A DNA stretch of 14,435 bases from DASYQD01 sp036005845 (lineage in GTDB: Bacteria; Acidobacteriota; Thermoanaerobaculia; Multivoradales; JAIOJS01): assembly GCA_036005845.1 (NCBI GenBank), contig DASYQD010000157.1, positions 1 to 14,435 of the forward strand, in the 5' to 3' direction. Positions 6,846-14,435 of this stretch are shown here, one piece after another (the first letter of the stretch is position 1; each line of letters begins with the position of its first letter). The translations under genes and the position numbers were made by a program. Below the pieces are notes generated by a model. The model was not told the origin of the DNA. It searched no databases and was given only the letters and a program-made list of their open reading frames with translations.

Positions 6846-6882
6846 CGCCGGATGGTAACAGCCGGCTGCGAGCTCAGCCGCT

Positions 6883-9378
6883 TCAGTCCTTGGTCGCGTC
6901 GACCTCGGCGAAGTAGTCGCCCTTGACCAGCACCTCGCGCGGCTTGCTGCCCTGCGCCGGGCCGAGGAGGCCGTCCTGCTCCATGAGGTCGATGAGCCGC
7001 GCGGCGCGCGAGAAGCCGATGCGCATGCGGCGCTGCAGGAAGCTCGCGGAGGCCTTGCCTTCACTCACCACCAGCCGCGACGCCTCGTCGAAGAGCTCGT
7101 CGTCGTCGCCGTCGGCGCCTTCGCCGCCGCCACCGCCGGCGCCGTTGCCGCCGCCGTGGAACTCCACCACCTCCGGATCGAGGTTCGGCTTGCCGGTCTT
7201 CTTGAGCCAGCGCACCAGCGCCGCCGTCTCCTGCTCGCTGATGTAGGCGCCGTGCACGCGCAGCAGCCGCGAGGTCCCGGGCGGCATGATCAGCATGTCG
7301 CCCTTGCCCAGCAGCCGCTCCGAGCCGACGGTGTCGAGGATGGTGCGCGAGTCGTGGCGGCTGGTCGTCGCGAACGAGATGCGGCAGGGGAAGTTCGCCT
7401 TGATGGTGCCGGTGAGCACGTCCACCGACGGCCGCTGCGTCGCCACGATCAAGTGGATGCCCACGGCGCGCGCCATCTGCGCCAGCCGCGCGATCGAGGT
7501 CTCGACCTCGTTGGCGGCGACCATCATCAGGTCGGCCAGCTCGTCGATGACGATGACGTAGTAGGGCAGCGGCTTGAGGTCGTCCTTGGTGACCTCGCTG
7601 TCCTCTTCGAGCGCCAGCCGCCGCTGCACCTCGGGGTCGCGGATGGCGCGGTTGTAGTAGTCGAGCGAGCGCACGTGCACTTCGGCGAGGAGGCGATAGC
7701 GCCGCTCCATCTCGGCCACCGCCCAGCGCAGCGCGTTGGCCGCCTTCTTCGGCTCGACGACGACGTCGGTCTTCAGGTGCGGGATGTCGGCGTAGACGCC
7801 CAGCTCGACGCGCTTGGGATCGATGAAGATGAACTGCACGTCGTCGCGCGACGCCTTGTAGAGGATCGAGGTGATCATCGCCTGCAGGCCGACGCTCTTG
7901 CCGGCGCCGGTGGCGCCCGCCACCAGCAGGTGCGGCATCGTCGCCAGATCGGCGAAGTAGGGCTCGCCCTGCAGCGTCGTGCCCAGCGCCATGGTGAGCA
8001 CCGACGGGGCGCTGCGGAACTTCTCGTGCGCGAGGAGTGTGCCGAGGCGGATCAGCGAGCGGTCCTTGTTGGGCACCTCGATGCCGAGCGTCGAGCGCCC
8101 CGGGATGCGGTCGATGCGCACCGATTCGGCCTGCAGCGCCAGCGCGAGATCGTCCTGCAGGTTGACGATCTGGCTCATCTTCACGCCCGGCGCGGGGCGG
8201 AACTCGAACACGGTGATCACCGGGCCCGGGTTGATCCCTTCGAGCGTGCCCTCGACGCCGAAGTGCTCGCAGCTCTGGCGGATCGCCTCGCCGAGACGGA
8301 TGAGGTCGTCCTCGGGGATCGTGTGCGGCACCGGCTGCAGGTTGAGCAGGTTGAGCGGCGGCAGCTGCGTCTCCGACGGCGGCTGGAAGAGCAGCGGTTG
8401 CTCCTTCTTGCGCCGCGCCGGCGCGGCCGCGGGCGCAGCTGCCTCGGCGGCGGCGATGCCGGCGCGCTCCGTCGCCCCGTCATCGGTCGCGTCGAGCACC
8501 GCGTCGTCGAGGTCGAGCTCTTCTGTAAGTCCCGCGAGCCGCACGCGGCGCACGCCGAAGCCGCGCTCGCGCTCCTTCCTGTCGCCCTTGCCGTCGACAA
8601 CGCGTCCGCTCACCCGCAGCGGCAGGTCGAGCTCGCCCACGCCGGTGGGCTCGGGCGCGGGCGTCATCACCACGGCCGCTGCTTCGTCCTCACGCCGCTT
8701 GAGGTGCTTGGAGACGACGCGCTTGCGCAGCTTCTCCTTCTCGTTGCGCTGGCGGCGCCGGCTCCACCAGAGCACCAGCCGCTCCCAGCGCAGCGCGAGG
8801 CGCGCGCCCCAGCCGCCCATCACCTCGACGAGCGTCGACTGCGCCAACAGCGACACGCCGATGACGGCCAGTGCGCCGACGAGCAGCAGCGAGCCGGGGA
8901 AGTTGAAGCGCGCCACCAGGCTGTCGGCGAGGAACCGCCCGAGCACGCCGCCGGCGTCCATCGCCTCGCCGCGATACAGCCGCTGGCCGAGCACGAGCTG
9001 CAGCAGCACGGGCAGCGTCAGCAGCAGCAGGGCGAAGCCGGTGCCGCGGCCGGCGACGCGCTCGCGCTCGCGGCGGCGCAGCAACGTCCACGCGGCGGCG
9101 CCGAGGCCGAGCGGCAGCAGCAGCGCCGTGCTGCCGAGAAGGCTGAGCAGCAGCGCCGCCAGCTCGGCGCCGAAGACGCCGGCGAAGTTGTCGACGTGCG
9201 CCCGCGACGGCGGCAGCTCGTGCAGGAAGCTCGGGTCGGCGGGGTGGTAGCTGGCCAGGCTCGCCAGCAGCAGCAGCGCCGCGGTGGCGAGGACGAGGCC
9301 CAACAGCTCGCTGCCCTTGGCCGGCGGCAGCTTGGCCCGCGGCCGCCTGGGAAGCCGCTCAGCCTCGACCGCGTTCAT
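6883..9378 (-). CDS. ftsK: DNA translocase FtsK/SpoIIIE
   Basis: 831 residues. FtsK is anchored at the division septum and pumps chromosomal DNA, helping dimer resolution through XerCD at dif. The N-terminus has about four membrane segments (roughly 23-43, two within 70-100, 113-132 and 161-181). A charged linker of about 150 residues follows. The motor domain carries Walker A GATGAGKS (488-495), IFIDPKRVELGVY, Walker B VIVIDELAD (608-616), and VATQRPSVDVLTG with the translocase signature. A glycine-rich spacer (about 742-752) precedes the C-terminal winged-helix gamma domain (about 760-817; FLQRRMRIGFSRAARLIDLME), which reads polar DNA motifs. ATG at 9378 (MNAVEAERL) is chosen over an in-frame ATG 54 bases upstream because a GGGAAGG stretch lies just before it. 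The linker is much shorter than that of E. coli FtsK and more like SpoIIIE. Probable operon with fmt and rsmB. Confidence 0.96.
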   Translation of the reverse strand: MNAVEAERLPRRPRAKLPPAKGSELLGLVLATAALLLLASLASYHPADPSFLHELPPSRAHVDNFAGVFGAELAALLLSLLGSTALLLPLGLGAAAWTLLRRRERERVAGRGTGFALLLLTLPVLLQLVLGQRLYRGEAMDAGGVLGRFLADSLVARFNFPGSLLLVGALAVIGVSLLAQSTLVEVMGGWGARLALRWERLVLWWSRRRQRNEKEKLRKRVVSKHLKRREDEAAAVVMTPAPEPTGVGELDLPLRVSGRVVDGKGDRKERERGFGVRRVRLAGLTEELDLDDAVLDATDDGATERAGIAAAEAAAPAAAPARRKKEQPLLFQPPSETQLPPLNLLNLQPVPHTIPEDDLIRLGEAIRQSCEHFGVEGTLEGINPGPVITVFEFRPAPGVKMSQIVNLQDDLALALQAESVRIDRIPGRSTLGIEVPNKDRSLIRLGTLLAHEKFRSAPSVLTMALGTTLQGEPYFADLATMPHLLVAGATGAGKSVGLQAMITSILYKASRDDVQFIFIDPKRVELGVYADIPHLKTDVVVEPKKAANALRWAVAEMERRYRLLAEVHVRSLDYYNRAIRDPEVQRRLALEEDSEVTKDDLKPLPYYVIVIDELADLMMVAANEVETSIARLAQMARAVGIHLIVATQRPSVDVLTGTIKANFPCRISFATTSRHDSRTILDTVGSERLLGKGDMLIMPPGTSRLLRVHGAYISEQETAALVRWLKKTGKPNLDPEVVEFHGGGNGAGGGGGEGADGDDDELFDEASRLVVSEGKASASFLQRRMRIGFSRAARLIDLMEQDGLLGPAQGSKPREVLVKGDYFAEVDATKD

Positions 9379-9526
9379 CCGGAATGCCTTCCCTCCCGGG
9401 GCCCTGCCAGCCCCCAACCTCAACTCTTGCATGAGCAGAACAGTGCTAACTCAGCGTGGAATCTTAACATTCTTCGCGTGAAACGCGCCGCAAGAGGCTC
9501 GGGACCAGCGGCGGCTGGCGAATCCG
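9379..9526. other. AT-richer intergenic region before ftsK
   Basis: 148 bases between rsmA and ftsK. The part 9421-9480 is clearly richer in A/T than anything else nearby, as expected for a promoter region. Two small hairpins are visible: CCAGC-GGCG-GCTGG (9505-9518), just past the rsmA stop, which might end or slow rsmA transcripts, and CGCGT-GAA-ACGCG (9475-9487). No small gene is supported here. Confidence 0.5.
9461..9469 (-). promoter_or_regulatory. Possible extended -10 promoter of ftsK
   Basis: Minus-strand TGTTAAGAT reads as an extended -10 (TGn plus TAAGAT, 4 of 6 to consensus) in the AT-rich spacer. The start point would be near 9454, giving a leader of about 76 bases. No matching -35 hexamer is seen at 16-18 bases, so this is tentative. 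Confidence 0.3.
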
Positions 9527-10357
9527 TCAGCGGACGAGCGGCCAGAGCGCGAGCCAGCGGTCGAGCGACAGCTCTTCGGCGCGCGTCGTCGGCGGCAGCT
9601 CGAGCGCACGCAGCGCCGCCTCGACGCGCGTGCTGCCGACGACGCGGCCGAGCGCGTTGCGCAGGGTCTTGCGCTTCTGGCCGAATGCCTCGCGCACGCG
9701 AGCGAGGAACGCGCTCATCTGACTCTCGGGTAGCGGCGGCGCGTGGAGGCGCAGGCCGACGAAGGCGCTCTCCACCTTCGGCGGCGGGCGGAAGGAGCCG
9801 GGGCGCACGCGGCCGAGGATCGTCGCCTCCGCATAGCTCTGCACGAGCACCGTCAGCGAGCCGTAGTCGCGGGTGCCCGGCCTGGCGGTGAGCCGCTCCG
9901 CCACTTCCTTCTGGAGCAGGAACGCCGCGCGCGGCAGTCGCGACCAGTGCGGTAGCACCGACGTGAGGATCGCCGTCGCCACGTTGTACGGGAGGTTGCC
10001 GGCGACCAGCGTCGGCGCCGGGAGCCGCTCCCACGGCAGCTCGAGCGCGTCCATCACCAGCGGCTGCAGCGCCGGGCGCTGTGGCGATGCGTCACCAACC
10101 AACGGCGCGGCGACATCGCGGCCGAGCGCCCGCCGTAGCTCCCACGCCCACTCGACGTCGAGCTCCACCGCCCACACCCGCGCGCCGGCATCGAGCAGCG
10201 CGCGCGTCAGCACGCCGCCGCCCGGCCCGATCTCGACGACGCGCTCGTCGCGCGGCGCCAAGAACTCCACCAGCGGCCGGCAGAGCTCCGGCCGCACGAG
10301 ATGGTGCTGCCCGAGCGCCTTCTTGAGCCGCGGTCGATCTCGTGTCTCGATCCCCAC
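9527..10357 (-). CDS. rsmA: 16S rRNA dimethyladenosine transferase RsmA (KsgA)
   Basis: 276 residues, normal for KsgA. It dimethylates A1518 and A1519 of 16S rRNA near the end of small-subunit assembly. The N-terminus has KKALGQHHL (12-20), a variant of the usual (F/L)GQ(N/H)FL. Motif I is VEIGPGGGVLT (41-51), AVELD (63-67) gives the ribose-binding Glu65, MDALEL (102-107) supplies the adenine-side Asp103, and the catalytic motif is NLPYN (121-125). FLLQKEVAERLTA and RPGSFRPPPKVESAF are typical downstream blocks. Compared with E. coli, about ten extra residues lie between AVELD and MDAL (around 80-101). The GTG start has no obvious Shine-Dalgarno but gives the expected N-terminus. It is divergent from moxR, with about 184 bases between them, and 148 bases upstream of ftsK. 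An eukaryotic-type Dim1 is ruled out by length and motif style. Confidence 0.95.
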   Translation of the reverse strand: MGIETRDRPRLKKALGQHHLVRPELCRPLVEFLAPRDERVVEIGPGGGVLTRALLDAGARVWAVELDVEWAWELRRALGRDVAAPLVGDASPQRPALQPLVMDALELPWERLPAPTLVAGNLPYNVATAILTSVLPHWSRLPRAAFLLQKEVAERLTARPGTRDYGSLTVLVQSYAEATILGRVRPGSFRPPPKVESAFVGLRLHAPPLPESQMSAFLARVREAFGQKRKTLRNALGRVVGSTRVEAALRALELPPTTRAEELSLDRWLALWPLVR

Positions 10358-10389
10358 GGCCGCACGCTACCGCGAACCCCGGAACGGAC

Positions 10390-10405
10390 TGCCAAATTGG
10401 CGGCA
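10390..10405. promoter_or_regulatory. Dyad TGCC-N8-GGCA, candidate regulator site
   Basis: The stretch 10389-10406 has outer arms CTGCC and GGCAG, and contains a second perfect dyad, GCCAA-A-TTGGC (10391-10401). It is centred about 105 bases before the start point predicted from the sigma-54 promoter, a normal distance for an enhancer-binding activator. It is also about 33 bases before the divergent rsmA start, so it could serve that gene instead. The regulator is unknown. Confidence 0.35.
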
Positions 10406-10476
10406 GCCGCCCCGCTCGTCGGCCACGAACGCCGGTTTCGCGGCCCCGCGCCTGCGCACGTAAGGGTAGAGCACAG

Positions 10477-10492
10477 TGGCACTTCACTTGCT
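10477..10492 (+). promoter_or_regulatory. Sigma-54 promoter upstream of moxR
   Basis: TGGCAC-TTCAC-TTGCT matches the sigma-54 (RpoN) consensus TGGCAC-N5-TTGCW. The GG at 10478-10479 and the GC at 10490-10491 are separated by the required 10 bases. The predicted start near 10503 gives a leader of about 39 bases to the moxR ATG. Orientation and position both fit the moxR operon. It also argues against the alternative GTG start at 10476, which would lie inside the promoter. Confidence 0.65.
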
Positions 10493-10541
10493 ATCGCTCC
10501 GCGCGAACCCGCGCCATCCGCGCGGCGAACCACTGGAGAGC

Positions 10542-11540
<999 letters not shown>

Positions 11541-11558
11541 CGGCGCGGGCGCGATCGC

Positions 11559-12488
11559 ATGGCCCTTGCCCTCTTCCGCCGCGCCTCGCCTCCGCCGCCG
11601 ATCCCTGCCAGCGCGCCAAGCTCCGCGGACCTGCTGCGCAAGGTCAAGCGCATCGAGATCACCACGCGGCGCCTCGTCGACCAGGGCGTCGGCGGCGACT
11701 ACCACTCGGTGTTCAAGGGGCGCGGCGTCGAGTTCGCCGAGGTGCGGCCGTATCAGCCGGGCGACGACGTGCGCACGATCGACTGGAACGTCACCGCGCG
11801 GATGGGCTCGCCGTTCGTCAAGCAGTACGTCGAAGAGCGCGACCTCACGGTGTTCATCGTCGTCGACGTGTCCGGCAGCCTCGGCTTCGGCTCGCGCGCG
11901 ATCTTGAAGCGCGATCTGGCGGCGGAGCTCTCGGCGCTCCTCGCCTTCGCGGCGCTGCGCAACCACGACCGCGTCGGCGCGGCGCTCGTCACCGACAAGC
12001 TCGAGCTGCTGCTCCACCCGCAGCGGCGCCGCAACCAGGTGCTGCGGCTGGTGCGCGAGATCCTCCACCACCCGGCTTCCGGGCGCACCGACCTCGAGCG
12101 CGCGCTGCAGTTGGTGCTGCCGGCGCTGCGCCAGCGCTCGGTGCTGTTCATCGTCTCGGACTTCGTCGACGCGCCGCTCGACCGCTCGTTGAAGGCGGCG
12201 GCGGCACGGCACGACGTCATCCTGCTCGAGGTCTCCGATCCGCGCGACCAGCACCTGCCGCCCACCGGGCCGGTGGTCCTGCGCGACGCGGAGACGGGGC
12301 AGCTCGGCGTCGTCGACGGCAAGCGCGCCGCCAAGGTCTTCCAGCATCACCGGCTGCGGCAGCGGCAGGAGCTGCTGTCGCTCGCCGGCCAGCTCGGCGT
12401 CGATCACCTGGAGATCGGCACCGGGCGGCCGTACCTGTCGGCGCTGGTGCGGTTCTTCGAGCAGCGGAGGCGGAGGCTGCGGCGATGA
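11559..12488 (+). CDS. DUF58 domain protein (MoxR-associated)
   Basis: 309 residues. DUF58 proteins contain a vWA-like fold and are nearly always encoded beside MoxR. The signature block lies at 44-83: GGDYHSVFKGRGVEF, then EVRPYQPGDDVRTIDW and NVTARMG. DVSGSLGFG at 103-111 gives a DxSxS metal-site (MIDAS) pattern, with Asp103, Ser105 and Ser107. A later strand, SVLFIVSDFVDAP, supplies another metal-side acidic position. No membrane segment is seen; many longer DUF58 proteins have two N-terminal spans, so this is the short soluble form. The start follows moxR by 18 bases with no visible ribosome-binding site, and the stop overlaps the next gene as ATGA. Its function is inferred from context: likely a partner or adaptor of MoxR acting with the downstream membrane proteins. 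Confidence 0.92.
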   Translation: MALALFRRASPPPPIPASAPSSADLLRKVKRIEITTRRLVDQGVGGDYHSVFKGRGVEFAEVRPYQPGDDVRTIDWNVTARMGSPFVKQYVEERDLTVFIVVDVSGSLGFGSRAILKRDLAAELSALLAFAALRNHDRVGAALVTDKLELLLHPQRRRNQVLRLVREILHHPASGRTDLERALQLVLPALRQRSVLFIVSDFVDAPLDRSLKAAAARHDVILLEVSDPRDQHLPPTGPVVLRDAETGQLGVVDGKRAAKVFQHHRLRQRQELLSLAGQLGVDHLEIGTGRPYLSALVRFFEQRRRRLRR

Positions 12489-13483
12489 GGGCGGCGCGGC
12501 TCGCGCTCGGCTCGCCGCTGTGGATTCTCAGCGCGGCATTGTTGACGGCGACAGCCTCGGCGGCGACGGCGCCGAGCGCGCAGAGCGCTGCCGCGCCGGC
12601 GATTCGCGCGCGGCTGTCGCCGTCGCAGATCACCGTCGGCGATCGCGTGCGCGTCGAGCTCGAGGTGACGCTGCTCAGCGGCGAGCGCTGGGGCCCGCCC
12701 GCGCTCGACCCACGGCTGCGGCAGTGGGGCGAAGCGGAGATCCTCGCCGCACAGCGGCCGCAGGCGTTGCCCGGCGCACCGGCGCGCTATCGCCTCGATT
12801 TGCTCGTCACCGCCTTCAAGCCGGGCACCGTGACCTTGCCGCCGATCGCAGTCTTCGCGGCGCCGCTGCATCAGGAGGATCCGTCGCCGCCGCCGCCGCT
12901 GCGGCTCGACACGCCGCCGCTCCAATTCACCGTGCGCTCGGTGCTGCCGGCGGAAGGAGAGCCGACGCCGCAGCCGCCGACGCCGCCGCAGCCGGTGCCG
13001 CTCGGCCACGTGTTCTGGTGGACGAGCGGCGGGCTGGCGCTCGCCTGCCTCGCCGCCGTCGGGCTGCTTCTCTGGCGCCGCCGCGGCATCGTCGCCGCCG
13101 TGCCCGCGACGGCGCCGCTGACGCCGCTCGCGCGGTTCCGCCGCGACCTCGCGGCACTCGCGGCCGAGCCGTCGCTCGAACAGCTGCACACCGGGATCTC
13201 GATGGCGTTGCGCCAACTCCTCGCCGCGCTGCTCGCCTTCCCCGCCGCCGAGCGCACCACGACCGAAATCGACCGCGAGCTGCGCCGCAGCCGCCTCGAA
13301 GCCAACACGCGCCGGCGCCTGCTCGAGCTGCTGCGCCGCTGCGACGAGGTGAAGTTCGCCAAGCGGGCGACGAGCCGCCAGGAGGCGAACGAGCGCCTCG
13401 CCGCGGCGCGCGATCTCGGCAACGACGTGACACGCGAGCTGGTTCCCGAGCCGGCCGCTCCCGCCGCGGAGACCGCCGCGTGA
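12485..13483 (+). CDS. BatD-like single-span membrane protein
   Basis: 332 residues. A signal sequence (1 to about 26, hydrophobic LWILSAALLTATASA) leads to an extracytoplasmic beta-rich domain (about 38-152). RARLSPSQITVGDRVRVELE and AFKPGTVTLPPIAVF are of the BatD / Ig-like type. A proline-rich linker (about 133-172) is followed by one membrane span (about 176-196, ending WRRRG) and a helical cytoplasmic tail (about 212-318). That tail contains EQLHTGISMALRQLLAALL and RRRLLELLRRCDEVKFA, which resemble DUF4381/BatD C-termini. It is shorter than many BatD proteins. The start overlaps the DUF58 stop (ATGA) and its own stop overlaps the next start (GTGA). Its place between DUF58 and BatA is the classic Bat order. 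Function is inferred: linking periplasmic events to the MoxR ATPase. Confidence 0.82.
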   Translation: MRAARLALGSPLWILSAALLTATASAATAPSAQSAAAPAIRARLSPSQITVGDRVRVELEVTLLSGERWGPPALDPRLRQWGEAEILAAQRPQALPGAPARYRLDLLVTAFKPGTVTLPPIAVFAAPLHQEDPSPPPPLRLDTPPLQFTVRSVLPAEGEPTPQPPTPPQPVPLGHVFWWTSGGLALACLAAVGLLLWRRRGIVAAVPATAPLTPLARFRRDLAALAAEPSLEQLHTGISMALRQLLAALLAFPAAERTTTEIDRELRRSRLEANTRRRLLELLRRCDEVKFAKRATSRQEANERLAAARDLGNDVTRELVPEPAAPAAETAA

Positions 13484-14435
13484 AGGGCGTGCCGACGCTC
13501 GCCGATCCGCTCTGGCTGCTCCTCCTCCTCGTCCTGCCGCTCCTCGCCTGGCGCCACCACCGCAGCGGCTCGCCCGGCGCGCTCACCTTCAGCCACCTCC
13601 CGATCGCGGCCGGCGGCGCCTGGCGCCTCCACTTCCCCTTCTATTCGCGTCTCGTCGCGGCGGCGCTGCTCATCTTCGCGCTGGCGCGGCCGCAGCTCGG
13701 CTACGCGTGGGAGGAGACGAGCACGGAGGGCGTCGACATCGAGCTCGTGCTCGACGTCTCGGGCAGCATGGGCGCCGAGGACTTCGCACCCAAGAACCGT
13801 CTCGAGGTGGCGAAGAAGGTGATGAGCGACTTCGTCGGCGGCCGCGTCGGCGACCGCATCGGCCTCGTCGCCTTCGCCGGCGCCGCGCTCACCAAGGCGC
13901 CGCCCACCACCGACCGCGAGATGCTGCAGTCGCTCATCGGCGATCTGCAACTCCACAACCTGCCCGACGGCACCGCCATCGGCCTGGCGCTCGCCAGCGC
14001 CGCGGCGCGGCTCAAGGAGAGCCCGGCGAAGTCGCGGCTCGCCGTGCTGGTCACCGACGGCGACAACAACGCCGGGCAGATCGACCCCGACTCCGCCGCC
14101 GCCATCTGCGCCGGCCTCGGCATCAAGGTCTACACCGTGGCCGTCGGTACCGAGAATGGCCCGGTGATCATCCCGGTGCCGGTGCGCGACCGCAGCACCG
14201 GCGAGGTGGAGATCCGCCGCGTGCCGTGGAACGTGCGCGTCGACGTCGATCTGCTGCAGCGCATCGCCAAGCGCACCGGCGGCCGCTTCTTCCGCGCCTC
14301 CGACCCGCAGGCGCTGCGCGACATCTTCACCTCGATCGACCGCCTCGAGCGCACCAAGCTCGAGGTGCGCAAGATGGTGCGCCACGAAGAGAGCTTCCAG
14401 CCGCTGGCGTGGAGCGCGCTGGTGTTGCTGATGCT
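13480..14435 (+). CDS. batA: BatA-type von Willebrand A membrane protein (3' end cut by window)
   Basis: About 318 codons are seen and the frame is still open at the window end. Only the last few residues, probably the C-terminal membrane span (AWSALVLLM), are missing. The N-terminus has a hydrophobic span (about 11-23, LWLLLLLVLPLLAW). A second follows at about 57-70, ending in ALARPQ, a typical BatA motif. The vWA domain then shows a complete MIDAS: DVSGSM (92-97), Thr165 in DGTAIG, and Asp193 in VTDGDNN. The block YTVAVGTENG and a DLLQRIAKRTGGRFFRA stretch are characteristic of BatA/BatB. The GTG overlaps the upstream stop as GTGA; a second GTG at 13489 is possible. BatA and BatB are similar, and BatA is chosen because it is the first vWA gene in the operon. 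A BatB or TPR gene probably follows outside the window. Confidence 0.9.
   Translation, partial: MKGVPTLADPLWLLLLLVLPLLAWRHHRSGSPGALTFSHLPIAAGGAWRLHFPFYSRLVAAALLIFALARPQLGYAWEETSTEGVDIELVLDVSGSMGAEDFAPKNRLEVAKKVMSDFVGGRVGDRIGLVAFAGAALTKAPPTTDREMLQSLIGDLQLHNLPDGTAIGLALASAAARLKESPAKSRLAVLVTDGDNNAGQIDPDSAAAICAGLGIKVYTVAVGTENGPVIIPVPVRDRSTGEVEIRRVPWNVRVDVDLLQRIAKRTGGRFFRASDPQALRDIFTSIDRLERTKLEVRKMVRHEESFQPLAWSALVLLM

Noticed and set aside
9442..9449. AGTGCTAA, resembling half of a CIRCE (HrcA) operator, upstream of ftsK
   Set aside because: The second half (TTAGCACTC at 9-base spacing) is absent, and ftsK is not a heat-shock gene.
7156..9891. A 911-codon open frame on the plus strand, antisense to ftsK
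   Set aside because: Its product is rich in His, Arg, Gln and Ala repeats with no domain. The opposite strand encodes a full FtsK with all motifs. Long antisense frames are common in very GC-rich DNA.
10476..10541. GTG at 10476 as the moxR start
   Set aside because: It has a passable AAGGG upstream, but the added 22 residues are not family-like, and the GTG lies inside the sigma-54 promoter match.

Overview
The window is a compact, very GC-rich stretch of bacterial chromosome. Third codon positions are nearly saturated with G or C, which also opens long false reading frames on the opposite strands. It holds twelve genes with little space between them, and the last is cut by the window edge. 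There is no tRNA, rRNA, CRISPR array, transposase or phage gene. Most products are housekeeping proteins of bacterial type. I cannot name the species. The gene content and a good sigma-54 promoter would fit a high-GC deltaproteobacterial or related lineage, but that is inference.

Region A (about 24-3384, minus strand) is a tightly coupled four-gene operon read right to left. It runs moaC (molybdopterin precursor synthesis), a DUF1343/NamZ-type exo-N-acetylmuramidase, a 143-residue protein I do not recognise, and a class V aminotransferase. Neighbouring genes overlap by 4 bases or sit 1-11 bases apart. Two near-identical stem-loops follow the last gene.

Region B (3385-4180) starts with a short divergent spacer carrying a palindromic -10-like element. 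Next comes a plus-strand TIGR04283-type glycosyltransferase, then a 34-bp tandem duplication whose second copy forms a perfect hairpin. The duplication separates the glycosyltransferase from the convergent hup gene.

Region C (4177-10357, minus strand) is a housekeeping block transcribed rsmA, ftsK, fmt, rsmB, hup. It covers 16S rRNA dimethylation, chromosome translocation at division, initiator-tRNA formylation, 16S rRNA C967 methylation and the nucleoid protein HU. hup has its own sigma-70-like promoter, whose -35 box lies across the rsmB stop codon.

Region D (10358-14435, plus strand) is a MoxR/Bat operon: moxR AAA+ ATPase, a DUF58 protein, a single-span BatD-like membrane protein, and a BatA-type von Willebrand A protein cut off at the window end. 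Stop and start codons overlap between the last three genes. A close match to the sigma-54 consensus (TGGCAC-N5-TTGCT) lies just upstream of moxR, with a dyad about 100 bp further up. This is the strongest unexpected regulatory signal in the window. No wholly new multi-gene system is evident. The best leads are the sigma-54 control of the MoxR/Bat operon and the unknown small protein coupled to the NamZ-type gene.
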